A stretch of DNA of 64,000 nt from Vanilla planifolia (lineage: Eukaryota; Streptophyta; Magnoliopsida; Asparagales; Orchidaceae). Shown one piece after another: positions 31,305 to 43,748 of the stretch. The notes beneath the pieces were generated by a model, which made no database searches, was not told where the DNA came from, and saw only the letters and a list, made by a program, of their open reading frames with translations. The stretch spans positions 19,687,755 to 19,751,754 of the forward strand of contig CM043868.1 in NCBI GenBank assembly GCA_023846275.1. Direction: 5' to 3'. Positions within the stretch are counted from its first letter, which is position 1. Each line of letters opens with the position of its first letter. The position numbers and the translations under genes were made by a program.

Positions 31305-34300
31305 ATGATGCGTTCGAATCTTAACCCAGCTGTGTACAAACGGTTGACATCAAAGGAACTCATGGATGTTTTTGATCGGGACGATGAGGAGAGTTCAGGT
31401 AAAGCCAGATTGATAGTTTTGGCGTGTAAATTCCATGAAGTATGTAACAAGCATTTTATTTTTGTTGTGTGTTACTGTCGTTAGCTCGCTTGCTCAGTTC
31501 CCCGATCACAGAAGAGCAAAATAGCAATCCACCCTGGAGGTTGTCTCTGCCGCACGTTTGTGTGGCAACAATATGTTCGTTCTTGTTCGGTTACCACTTG
31601 GCGTACGTGTTGTTGTTTTTCTTATATAAGGTCGACGTTTTTGTTTTTTTTTTCCCTCTCTTGGAGGAAACTTTGAACTTCAACTTGTGGGTTGCAGTGT
31701 TGTTAACGAGACACTGGAGAGTATTTCCATGGAACTAGGTTTTGCTGGGAACACTTTGGCTGAAGGTAGAAATATGGATTTCGAGATTGCCACAATATTC
31801 AATATGTTTTATTTTGATGATTTGTACTTATCGCCTATTGTTTTAACAGGGTTTGTGGTAAGTATCTGCCTTGGAGGTGCTTTTGTTGGTTGCTCGTTTA
31901 GTGGATTGATTGCAGATGGTGTTGGGCGACGAAGGGCTTTTCAATTGAGTGCCTTGCCAATGATTTTTGGAGCTTGTTTAAGGTATTGAGCTTCTTGCCA
32001 CCCATTCCATTTTTAGGAGATCCAACGATTCCATCCTGATTCTATAATCTTGACAGCATTCCTTGTTATAAATTTGAGTTTATGATTTCATGTAAATCTC
32101 TTGTACTGTATCATGATATCAAATTGAGGGATATTTGCAAATGAGGAAATGATCCCTATCTTTGTTCTTGATCCTTAAAAATCCTTTGAATTTGCAGTGC
32201 AAGTACAGGTAACCTACAAGGAATGCTCCTTGGTAGATTCTTTGTTGGAATAGGAATGGGTATAGCTCCACCAGTTGCTTCTCTGTATGTTGCAGAGGTT
32301 GAGTAAATAGTTTTTCTTCTATGTCTTTTATGATCTTATACCATCCATTTATTCATTTCATTGCACTAATTTTATCAGGTTTCTCCCCCGTCTGTGAGAG
32401 GAACATATGGGAGCTTCATTCAGATTGCTACTTGTCTTGGGCTTATAGCAGCCCTTCTTGTTGGACTTCCTGCAAAGGACGTTATGGGGGGGTAAATCGA
32501 TACTTTTGTTTTCTGTCTCTCCACTCTTTTTTTCTTAAAATTCCGTAACTATCGAGCTCTTTATACTTACTAGTTGGAGAGTTTGCTTTTGGTTGTCTGC
32601 TGCTCCTGCTGCTATGCTTGCCCTCTGTATGGAATTTTGTGCTGAAAGTCCTCACTGGCTTCATAAGGTTATGTACTTCCTCCTTATGAAAATCATGTTG
32701 AAAGACAGCAATTTCTTTCTGCATGATTATGCATTCTTTTTAAGCAACCATGTTGTTATTTGATATTTGACTCTTCGGTGGAATGTTGTGGATATAAATT
32801 TCTCATTCCTACTTTCCTCTTAGTTTATCAGTAATTTTCATGGAAGATATTGTTCAATGAATAAGTAAGTTTGTAGTTCTAGCATGTTGATTTTTTTGTA
32901 TGTTCCAAACATTGCATTAAGATGTTGGCAAGTTTTTCCTTCTAGATGCACAATGCAAGAGTAGTAAACTTTTTACTTTATGAGAAAGTGGATTTTTAAG
33001 CCATTCTAGTAGAAAAACATGGTAGAAATCAGTTTAGTTTGAACGCTCCACTATCACTTTATATCTACTTTATTAGGGGGCAAATTATGTGGTGCTTTGA
33101 TGCAAATCATTTTAGGGTAAAGAAGAACAGTTGTTTGGAGTTTGGCAGATGCATCACTGTAATTCAATGCTATGATTAACCCAGCCATCCTCATTCTAAA
33201 GATTATTCCTTTTGCTTACTGCTGCACTATTAATATGGAAAAATTTAGTCTATAATTGTAAAATTCTGGGAAGTGAATCCTTGCTATATTAGTCTACTAA
33301 ATGCACCCCATTTAGAAAATTACAGGCTTTTATGGTCTCCATGTGTTTTAATGGCTAAAATACCTAGGTTTACTTTCATGAGGCTTATTCTGTTCATTCA
33401 TTATATTTTGTTTGCTGTTAGCATGAGGCAGAGAGGCAAACGATTTTTTTACCACGATTCCTGATATTTTGTTTTCAACTTGGGTGTATATGCTTCTTTT
33501 ATTTTACAGTATTAAGGATATTTTACTTTTAGCTGTAGCTGAGAGTTAGATCCATCATATGGTGACATGTTGGAGCACTTATTTTGGGGAATAGCATGTA
33601 TTGTGATCAAATGGGTTTTACATATTTTTGGTTTTTTGACATTATATATATATCTGTGATCACTCATGGATATAAACATAATCAAACCATATACATTTTG
33701 TTTTTCTCCTTGTGGTTGATACTCTGGAATTTAACTGAATTTTTTAAAGTATATTCTTGATTGCTTTTATTTATGTTAATTGATGCAAGGCTCAGTAAAG
33801 CCTAGATATGTGATGCTGAACGATTCAGCAAAAAACAATACTTTTGCAATATATCAGGGATTCATACATTTAGTAACTTGGAGGTTTACATTAAAGAGCC
33901 CTAGCTTATCGTAATTGAAATTGAGATCCCATTTCTATTAATAAAATAATTTCTAATTGACTAATTTATATTCATCAATCAGTGTAGAAAGATGAAAATT
34001 TGCCAATACATGGAGTCATTAGTTCTTAGTAATAATCCTCAAGGATGCCTTAGAATCTAGGAGGATGGCCTAGAAGAATTCTACAGCTATGAAATTGATT
34101 TCAAAAGAACGTATTCTTGACGGAGCATGCCTTATCTTCACGTCTTAGTTCTTGTTATGCAACTTCAACATGCTTTATTACTAATATAGGTCTGTGAAGT
34201 AATACTAATTTTGTGTATATTCTACATTGATTGATGGTGATTAAGTGCATTGGCTTGTATACTGCATCTATAAATGTTCAAACAAGAATATTATTCCACT

Positions 34301-37300
34301 ACCTATGGCTGAATGTTAAAAGAATGCTGTAAAGCTGGTTCTTCCCTTGTCTTTCAATTAATTCCTAAGTTTTCAGATGAATTTATGCTGTCAAGCTACC
34401 CTCTATCTTTAGTTTCAGTAATTTGGAACGTGTACTCCAAGTTGTGTCTCTTGAAACTGCCAGTGATTCAAATGCCATGGCATAAGGTAGGATGGAATTG
34501 AAGCCATCAAAAGGGTGGAAGAAATGCCAATGACATTAATTAGAACATTATTCATTGAGTACTCCACTTATGCTAGCATCCTTGAGAGATTCAAGTTGTT
34601 TGTATTGGCTTACAGTCTTTGGACTTGGTACTGTATCCATATCACTTTTATTTAGCTTATAGGAGTTCCTTGTGGGAATCCATTTTTGATGTTGTGGATT
34701 ATAACTTATTTTTTATGTTTGTTATTCTTGATGCATACTTTTGCAGTATGCTGATAGTACAAATGCATAGTCTTTGGTAATGATTATGCGAAATTGGGAA
34801 ATTTAAATAGAGTTTGTAGTAAATCAAGTAAACCTTTGGTCTTTACAATCCTAATTGGTTTAGTGCAAGTAGTAACTTTAACCAAAATATTATTTTTAGC
34901 TAGATGCTGAGTATCTACCAACGTGCCTTATGCATCACAATAAATAAAATTTTTAGCTAGAGTGAAAGCTTCAAATTTTTCTAGCAGGTGGGAACATCAC
35001 CAAGCATTTTAACAACCATTTGTTTTTTACTTATTTTACAAAAGAGTTTAGATTCCACAACATTATAATAAAGCTCTTGCCAATGTCGACACTTTGATAT
35101 AAAACTCTTGTTATTTTATCTATTTTTTGGCAACTTAAAAGGCTCCAAAATATAGTTTTAGCTTATAATATGACAAAATAAAGCACAAAATATTTTAATA
35201 GAAGTTCAATTAGAGATAATTTTGGGTGTATTTGGTTTAATGATATTATTATGTAATGTTATGATATTTAATAGTATTAACTGTTTGATATTATGATATT
35301 TTTAAATAACGTTACGAAAAATTACAATTTTATCTTTCAAAAATAACACAAAAATGTTAGTCATTGATATTTAAAATAAGTATAAGAGACTATTTAGATA
35401 ATATCGAACTAAACAATAAAAAAAATCTCAACGACTTTTAAATAACCTTAACATCTATATATCATGTGATTTTGTTGTCAATATTATCAAAATAACACTA
35501 AAATAAATACTTTTTAATGTTATCTAACTAAGTTGACAGGAGTTACTTTTTTTTATCATAGTGGTTATCAACTACTATTAAAAACTTTAGTTCTTGTGCA
35601 TTGTCTTAAGCTCTATCTGGTTGCTAATAAATTTCTTGATTAAGTAAAATGAGTTCAAAGAGGCAACTACATCCAGTTATGAATGCACTAGGGTGTGGAT
35701 AAAATTCTCAATAAGAGCTGCAATTTTGATCGGAAAGTTAGGTTACATTTTATAAGAAATAAGAAACTGGCTATCTATGCGTGAGTTCTCATGGAAAAGA
35801 TATTTTGATGGCCTTTTGATATCTATCAATTTAGTCATTTCAAATTTGAAGAGTGATTGGTTTCACAATTTTTTTTTTCAAATTAGTATGATTTGATAAA
35901 TATAACAATTGGTTAAAGCCTTAGATATGGGTTTAAGTTTTTGGCTTGTTTAGGAACTTGAATTTTGCATGTAAGATTTTATATTTTTTTTCTTCTCATC
36001 CTTGGTTTTCTCTAATAGAACATCGAAAATTTCCATGGATTATTAACACACCTCATATCTTTCTTCGTGCACAATTTTGTGCTCAATCAATCATTATTTT
36101 CTTTGAAAAATCTTCATTTTCTTGTGATATATGGAAAATACTAAATGATTGGCTGTCATTAACTGCATGTTACATGAAGCTTGTAAAGATTAGTGATATA
36201 ATAAACATGCCAATGTGGCATGCATTTATGCTGAATAGTCAACTTATTTAAAGATGTTCTAGAATTGCTTGTCTATGCACTGCTACTGAATGGTTTCTAT
36301 TAATTTTGAGGTATATATTTTAGTAAAAGTATGACAATATGGTGAGAAAATTTTTCTCTTGAGAATGCTTTATTGATTAATCCCCTCAAGTTTAACATGC
36401 AATGAGTGTTTTTGATTGTTGTAATTGTATAGGAGTTCTATGATTGTGTTAGAAATATAAATATGGCTTGGAAAAATAATAGAGTTTCTATGTTTGGGTA
36501 TGAGTAGCATTGATAGAAGAGAAGAACCTATTGAGAGAGATGTAGTGAAATAACACACTGTGGACAGTTTGTGATCAATTCTTATACAGTACTATACCAG
36601 TTTTGCTTATGCAAATGACTTTTATGGTAAGGGATCTACACTGGCAGATCGAGTTTCACTATCATATTTATGCGATGCCACATAAAATAAGTTGAAAATA
36701 GAAGTACCATAGAGATCAAGGATTTAATGCCTATATACAAGGTAATTCATATCTACCAGATTTTTGGCTAATTAACTATATTGCTTGCATCAAATTTTTG
36801 CACTGTTTTTTTTGCATCATGTTGTGCCTTGCCAACATCTCAGTTCAAAAGCATTGGGAAAGAAATAGTCATATTTTTCCAACATTTGTTACTTGAGTAG
36901 TTGATAATGTATAATGAATTATATTACCTATTTTTGGTTCAGGGTATAATTTTGAACCAAAAATAGGAATTTATTCTTGCAGAAATGGGTATTTAATCAA
37001 TGGATAATATGCATTTATAATTTCATTCATATGTCCGAGTGGAAAGTGAACAAAGCATAATCACTAAGGTTGTGACCCATGATTTTGAGTTGATGAGAGT
37101 GCCAATTTGGTAGAAAGAAGATTTATAGAATATATACATTAAAGGACCCTTTATGGGGGATCTTTTGATGTCAGTCTTTGTTGTGGTTGGATCAATCCAG
37201 TGTTCTATTTCTTGCTATGGTTTTGTAGAAGTAAATTACCATAAAAAGGTACTCTCTATCTTAAGAAGGTATTTATTGCTTGATAGAATAATTCCATTTC

Positions 37301-39493
37301 TCATAATGTAAAGATAAAAATTGGTAAGGTAAAGAGGTTAGAAGATTATACAAATTTTTACTTAATAATATAGCTATTTTGGAGCTTTTCGTCAATTTAA
37401 AGGTCGACATTGTAGTGTCATGTCATAATTTGTTTGATGAATTATGCCCACCTCAAATAATGCTATATGCTGTTAAACTAGAAGATGCATCTTAATTTGA
37501 CTTGCAATCATTCTGGTGCATGAAATTATAATTTTAATAACAATTTCATAAGATAATGGCAAACTTAATTGCCTCTGTTCTTTAATGCTTCAGCACGGAA
37601 GAATTGGCGAAGCAGAAGCTGAATTTGAAAGGCTTCTTGGAGCATCCCATGTGAAATCAGCAATGTCGGAGTTGTCACGTTCAGATAGAGGGGATGATGC
37701 AGATGGTGTAAAGTTTTCAGAGTTATTATATGGTCGACATTTCAGAGGTATTTATTTTATTTGCAGTCCTTAATTTTTGCCTTGACAGTAGATTTTGTTA
37801 GGTTTTTCTTTCAAAACTTTTCCTTTTAGAAGTTTTGGTCATTGCAAGTAACATTTTCTTTTTACAGTTGTTTTTATTGGAACAACACTATTTGCTTTAC
37901 AACAGTTATCTGGCATAAATGCTGTATTCTATTTCTCTTCTGTTGTCTTTAAAAGAGCTGGGGTGCCTTCAAACATTGCCAACATATGCATAGGGTTTGC
38001 AAATTTGATAGGTAAAACAAGAAGTTTTACTGTGTAACTTTTTTTAGTTGAAAGGTTGGCCTACTTTTTTTTTTTCTTTCATGTCCTGAAGGCTCAATAA
38101 TTGCTATGCTTTTGATGGATAAGCTTGGAAGGAAAGTGCTACTTGTGGGGAGCTTTTCCGGCATGGTAATTTGTTTTCTGACATAAGTTGTTATTATCTA
38201 ATTTGCTTTTACTTTTTGAAATTGTGAACAATTCTGTACTGCTCCAGGCTGCAACATTGGGACTACAGGTTTTTGCAGCAAGCTCTCATTTTCTAGGTTC
38301 TTGGACATTATATCTCTCTGTTGGTGGGATGTTACTGTGAGTGCCATGCTATACCTGCTCACAGATTTACTTTCATTTACTCATAATCCAAATAGTTGGC
38401 ATGAAACTTGAATATGACAGCGTTGGGTTATTTGCAATTACTGTTTACATGTTTTTTAGAAGCTAATTTGCCTAACTTAATGTGATTATAATTTAGAAAA
38501 CGTTAGGTAAAACTTCCATGGGGACAGCTTCTAGCTCTTTCAAACAGCAGTAATCCTATATATGTTGATCATCTTTCTAGAATTATTCTGTATAATTGTC
38601 AGTGATAGATCTGGTGCTGTTCAGTTGTTGTATGTCACTAGCAATATTGTACCTAGAACTTTCAATACTCTTGTGGGCTGTACCATGAAATATCAGTTTA
38701 CTTTCCCATGTTACCATGTGCTTCTGTTTTGGACAGCAACTTCAATTTTGTTGCAGCACCATATGGATTCATAGGGAATTGATATGATATGAACATATAC
38801 CTTCATAGTGCTTTGTCTGGTGATTCAGGAAAGAAGGCAGCAAATAACAATGTCAGTGAAACTTGAAAGTGATATTGTCTACTTCGATCTATATATCCGT
38901 GTTCTTTATGTATCCAGAATGCTATTGTTGCAGAATTGTTTGTTGTAAGAACTGTAGATACGTTTATTATGTGTATCTTGCAGGTTTGTCTTTACATTTG
39001 CATTAGGAGCTGGTCCAGTTCCTGGTCTTCTATTGCCTGAAATATTTCCTAATAAGATTAGAGAGAAGGCTATGGCTGTATGTATGTCTGTGCATTGGGT
39101 AAGAATTTTTATATTATCTTTCAATTAGATTTTGACTATACTTGTGTACAACTATTATGTAGCCAAGCTATTACGACAGATACGCAGTTAAAACATTGAA
39201 ACATATTTGTGCTTACATGGGAATGTTTTTCAATTCCAGTTTAACCTCCATCTCTTTTCTCCTTAATAGATGAGTGATTGAGAATATTATTGTAATGATG
39301 AAAATTTCAGGTATTCAATTTCTTTATTGGCTTGCTGTTCCTGCGGCTGTTGGAATTAATAGGAGCAAAGATTTTGTACACAATTTTTGCATCCTTTTGC
39401 TTGATAGCAACAGCCTTTGTTAAGAGGAACGTGGTGGAAACCAAGGGAAGATCACTTCAAGAAATAGAGATATCTTTGCTAGCTCCTGAGTAG
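31305..39493 (+). CDS. pGlcT2-like: Sugar transporter, plastidic glucose transporter 2-like (MFS)
   Basis: A major-facilitator monosaccharide transporter, expected to move glucose-type sugars across a membrane, probably a plastid envelope by homology. Thirteen exons: 31305-31398, 31485-31602, 31698-31765, 31850-31982, 32198-32297, 32379-32491, 32574-32667, 37594-37747, 37868-38011, 38092-38165, 38248-38336, 38984-39098, 39311-39493. They total 1479 bp (492 aa) with all phases consistent and no internal stop. Family signatures in order: FGYHLAVVNETLE in helix 1, GLIADGVGRRRAF, VAEVSPPSVRGTYGS, AESPHWLHK (a variant of PESPRWL), QQLSGINAVFYFSS, DKLGRKVLL, LPEIFPNKIREKAM and ETKGRSLQEIE. The twelve-helix layout with a central loop is as expected. 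Two ATGs stand side by side at 31305 and 31308; either could start it. Intron 7 is 4.9 kb. No strong transit peptide is evident, so plastid location rests on family similarity. Confidence 0.95.
32668..37593 (+). other. 4.9 kb intron of the sugar-transporter gene
   Basis: This stretch lies between the AESPHWLHK exon and the HGRIGEAEAEFERLL exon. It is AT-rich without any recognisable coding block. The part at 35.2-35.55 kb (TGTATTTGGTTTAATG onward) has the look of a small non-autonomous DNA element, but no convincing inverted ends were matched. No second gene was seen on either strand. Confidence 0.75.
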
Positions 39494-39599
39494 AGGTACT
39501 TCTTGTTAATTACCTTGGATTTCTTTCGTTCTACATGCTGCCTTTTTTTCTCTTATTTTTATGTTTCACAATGCTGCATTAGATAATTACCCATATTCT

Positions 39600-39640
39600 T
39601 GTGCAATAAAGTTTTGAAGAAATTTTTATTTCCTTTTTAG
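39600..39640 (+). terminator. Probable polyadenylation region of the sugar-transporter gene
   Basis: About 110 bp downstream of the stop, the string GTGCAATAAAGTTTTGAAG contains an AATAAA signal in a T-rich context. It is the best candidate cleavage signal before the LINE remnant that starts at about 39.73 kb. Confidence 0.45.
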
Positions 39641-39728
39641 TATAGGGACATTGAAGTTGTATACTTTATTTGGTTCTATTGCATTGAATTTCATCTTGAC
39701 ATGGTTGGGCGGGAAAGAAGGGTTTACA

Positions 39729-41460
39729 TTTTTTTTGAAAGACAACTATGACCTATATTTTGTTAATGGTCTATATGGCTAAAGTACAAAATATGCATCC
39801 ATCTGTGAAGCTAGCACAATATTGATGTTGGGACTATAGTCATTAGTGCAATTTGCACTTTGATGCACATGAGAGATTTCATAGGACTTAAAGGAAACTA
39901 AAATAAAAGCAGTGTCTTGCAACAATTTGTTATCATTCCCATTTCTTGTATTTTGAAGCACACTAGCTACTGAAATCAAAGAGTTCCCCTCGACCTATAT
40001 CCTGTCAGCTTGGTCAACCTAGTGTCTCGCTGAGCACATTGCCTTCTAGTAATCTTTGAATTTTGGAATAGATGTGCCATTACTCTGAATCTTCTTGTCC
40101 TCGATATGGATAAGATTGCTAAAGTTTTGCAAAGGACAGCCTTCTAGTAGCCGTTTATGTTTCATAGGCTTGTTGAAGTTAATTTTGATCTAAATCAGAG
40201 AAATCCCAATGCAGATAATTCAGGTAATAGGCATCAATAATGTCATGTGTATCCCATTTCTTAAGGCTAGATCATGTCTCAAGATATTTTTTTAGAGCTT
40301 GCATGTCAACCACAACAAGAGAAGAGAATGACTTATCATGTACCTTTCATTGTGAGTCTTCTATATATAGTACACAGTTGTAATAATTCAAGAAGCAACC
40401 TAACTTGTACTGGCACCAAGTGGAAGAAGAGTGTGTAATTGATGGAAACAATCATTAGCCCTTATAGTAGATGAAATTATCTAGGTTTTTGTTATCATTA
40501 TACTCCCATGGACATAGATTGGTTGAAGATAGTCCCCTTGAAGCCAATCTAGTGGATACAACCTTGTTTAGGACATGTCATTGAAATATAATGAATCTTG
40601 ACTTAGTCTTCAATCCTTTATGCTAAGATCCTTGGAACTAATATTGTCACCTTGATGGATTAGGCTTTAAGCCTACAAAGCCTCTTCTAATTACAATGCA
40701 ATCCTCCCTCTTTTCATGTTTTATCAAGCAATGCTCTTTTACTACATACTTTATTGCAAATCTATGTATACCCAAGTCTTTAAAGCACTTGAACTTGCAG
40801 ATTTTGTCCTAAGCAACATGATAGAATTCTTCTTTAAATCACCACTTCATAGAAAGTTTTGCATGAGGTTTTTGACAATGTCTAGGACATAGTATGACGA
40901 AAATTAATGATAAAATATAGTTTGGAAGTTAGATAAGTATGCTATTAATAAAGGTAATACATTTAGCATGTGAAAAGGTATGGAACATGCAATCTTTTCT
41001 TTGATGCATTCATGATGTGGTAAAATTTGGCCAAGAGTGGGCCTTTTACTATATGAGATGCCAATGCATTTCCCCACTTCATGTTTCTTAAATCTCAACT
41101 TATTTATAACAATTTGCCATCTTTTCTGTACAATTTTCTTACTAAAAAACATAGGATGTAGTACAATTTGCCTTTTGATTAAGAAAAAAATAGAATGACA
41201 ACATAATGGAGAAATATTTGTGTGCATGGGAGTTTGTTAAAGCAAGAAAAATGACATCATCAATGAACAAAAGTTGGGACACAATAGGCTTAAAAGAAGA
41301 TATTCAAATCACAATAAGGCTCCTTTGCTCCTTTTTTATTAAATCAAGAAAAAAAACTGACAAAGGAGTGTCTAAAATTAGCTTGCAAACACACATTCAT
41401 TGGTGTCGCACTAGTTCCACAAACCATCGGTGCAAAATGTGGTTGAAAATTGTTTTAAAA
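39729..41460 (-). mobile_element. LINE (L1-like) remnant, 3' half of ORF2
   Basis: Read on the minus strand this block shows, in order, four parts of a plant L1-type ORF2. (i) The reverse-transcriptase active-site region near 41.27 kb, TFVHDDVIFLA-like after a disrupted stretch. (ii) The segment after it with FFSKKIVQ and KHEVGKCIGISYSKRP at 40904-41227. (iii) A linker with the LINE-like string YIDLQ. (iv) An RNase H end at 39779-39979 with ISHVHQSANCTND, matching the HVHREAN-AD motif. The minus-strand 3' end is an A-run (T-run at 39729-39736 on +). Several frameshifts and stops make it non-functional. It begins about 235 bp after the sugar-transporter stop and runs in the opposite direction. 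No target-site duplication was found; the 5' edge is approximate. Confidence 0.7.
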
Positions 41461-41469
41461 AATGCTTAA

Positions 41470-41850
41470 AATTGAATTTTTTATTGATTTCGTTGACTGT
41501 TGTTGTTCACTGTCGTCTGCCGCCATCAGTGCCGTCGTCATCGCTCATGGTAGTCGCTCGAACTGATTCGTGTGCCCATGTGACCCGAATTGACTCGGGA
41601 ATATTAGTTGACCCGCATTCGACCCGCATCAACTCGTTACCACACCGACTCACTACAACTCGCGACGACCCACACCAACCCCTGCCAGTCCCGTCGATCC
41701 GTTCTTTCCACTCTACTTGCACTTACCTCAAACCCGGAACGGACGCATCAAGAACCCTGCCCACACTGCGTCTATTTCACTCGGCCGTTTCGCCACCTAT
41801 CGTTTTATCGGCTGTTGTTACCACTGCCCAAAACTCACAATTAATTTGGG
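41470..41850. other. Unidentified GC-rich island
   Basis: A sharp GC- and CpG-rich block in otherwise AT-rich DNA. It contains loosely repeated ACCCG/GACTCG-type words (for example GACCCGAATTGACTCGGG and GACCCGCATTCGACCCGCATC). Overlapping frames of 70-158 codons exist on both strands because stop codons are rare in such sequence. None shows a known domain, so no gene is called. It directly follows the LINE remnant and may be part of a further element. Confidence 0.4.
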
Positions 41851-42052
41851 AACTGCTTAATTCAATTAAATTTGTAGTTTTTTTGTTATGTTTTATTTTT
41901 TTTTAAAATTAGTGATGAACATTTGAAAATCTTTATAAATAAGAATGTTCACTATATTAAAAAAAATGATGGAATGAAATTTATTTTGTTTATTTGTTTT
42001 CATCTTTATGAACAAAGTGTGTGCGCCCAATCTTAATTGGAGAGGTTCCAAC

Positions 42053-42152
42053 TTTCCTTGTGAGACAAGGATTGAAAGTGAGAGACTTTCCACCGAAAGA
42101 ACCAACAACCAAATCCTTTGTGAGAGACTAGGATCGAAAGTGAGAGACCTTC
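42053..42152. repeat. Short direct repeat, 60 bp period, two imperfect copies
   Basis: Two copies of a motif around GATTGAAAGTGAGAGACTTT and GATCGAAAGTGAGAGACCTT lie 60 bp apart. The function is unknown; it may be a part of a decayed LTR. Confidence 0.6.
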
Positions 42153-43005
42153 TATTAGGAGAGTCGGTAATCACACATTTACGCTTCTGTCAACATCTAC
42201 ATAATCGTCAAAAGATTTAATCTTTCAATAACTTTTATTTTCTAGATGGTAATATAAATAATTTTTTTATTAGAATATTCCACATAAAGTTTGTATAAAT
42301 TCTTTATTTTATGTGTAAAATTAGATGTAACAAAAATCATTTTTGTATGATTTTATGTTTAATGTTTAAGTAGATGCTGTCTACTCAACTTAATAATTCA
42401 CGCTACAGCTTTGGAACACCAATCTTTGATAGTTCTAAAATATCACGTCACCTAATCCTGATTATTATATAATATATTTTTTTAATTTTTTTAATAATCT
42501 ATTGAGAATCTTTAATGTTGTAGGCTCTAATTTAGACTTTGGTAAAAGTCTAAATTTATCCTGTATCAAAAACTTGATGTAGATAATGACTAAGGGGATA
42601 ATAGACATCATTATTCGATACCACGTAATGCCTTGATCTAGTTTCATCCATTGCCATTGACCAATAGGACAAATTTGGGTGAGAAATGTACTCCTAGGTT
42701 TGATGTAGTGTAAAATTGAATGCCTTTATTTTGGTAGGTGGAAATATGCGCGTCTTGGGGAAATGTAAAAGTCAATGTAAAAAATAAGAATGAAAGAGGA
42801 AACTAATGAAACGAACAAAAAATAAATATAAAATGAACATATATGCACAAAATGATAACAAGGAAATTATGAAGAAGGTAAAAGAGGAATTCTAAACCCA
42901 TTTGAAGCTCTCTATGTGGGCAGCATTTTTGGAATTCTTTTCAAGCAACACTTCTACAAGACTAGTCAATCTCCAAAGTGCTTAACTCAGTGTAACCCAA
43001 AATGA

Positions 43006-43008
<3 letters not shown>

Positions 43009-43041
<33 letters not shown>
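43009..43041. repeat. (TA)n microsatellite
   Basis: About sixteen alternating TA units, uninterrupted, in non-coding DNA. Confidence 0.95.
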
Positions 43042-43043
<2 letters not shown>

Positions 43044-43733
43044 GTCCTATTTATTATTTTATTATCATTATTGTCTAATAGTATAATAAATCATAGTACA
43101 CAGCATAATGTAAGAACATAAAATCATTATAAACAAGTGTTAAAAATAATAAAATAGATTATCAGGATATTCAACCAATTCTATTGCTTAAAACACTAAT
43201 ACATGTATACATTTTCTTTCCTTCTACTCAAATTAAATGATACAATCTCATTAATATGTACAAGATCAAATTCACAAATCTCATATGTTATTTTAAGCAT
43301 TCGTTCTATGTGAATCTAACATGTCTTATAATGTAAATAGGGGATAAATATAAATTATCAAGTAGGCAAATTCTAAATTATTAAATAATAAAATATGATA
43401 AAGAATAATATCAAATACCACAAGTATAGTATCAAAATAACATATTGGTAATGCTCATATGTAATGAACTAAAAATAGGGATAAGCAACATGTTGGATAA
43501 TCAAAATGCACACACATTTTTTTATTCTTTTTACACGTTGCATATTTTATTTTTTTAATTTATTTTTTTTACTTTTTTTTGTTTTTAATTTTATTTTAAT
43601 TGGTCTCAAATGTTTTCCAAAGGATAATACTCCATATTTTTAATCATATTTTATCTCATCTGTAGCATTTCATTATATTATCTCTAAACTTTTGTTCATA
43701 GACATATCATAGTTGGCTAGTCACAATCACATA

Positions 43734-43748
43734 TCATTTTTGTACATT
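43734..43748. repeat. Target-site duplication, LINE 3' side
   Basis: TCATTTTTGTACATT immediately borders the A-run of the LINE at 43749-45502 and is repeated exactly at 45503-45517. Confidence 0.92.

Noticed and set aside
35210-35540. Possible MITE in the sugar-transporter intron
   Set aside because: The left end looks typical (TATTTGGTTTAATG), but no matching inverted right end or target-site duplication was found.
41430-41906. 158-codon frame in the GC-rich island
   Set aside because: Stop codons are rare by composition, several frames are open at once, and no domain or codon bias supports one of them.
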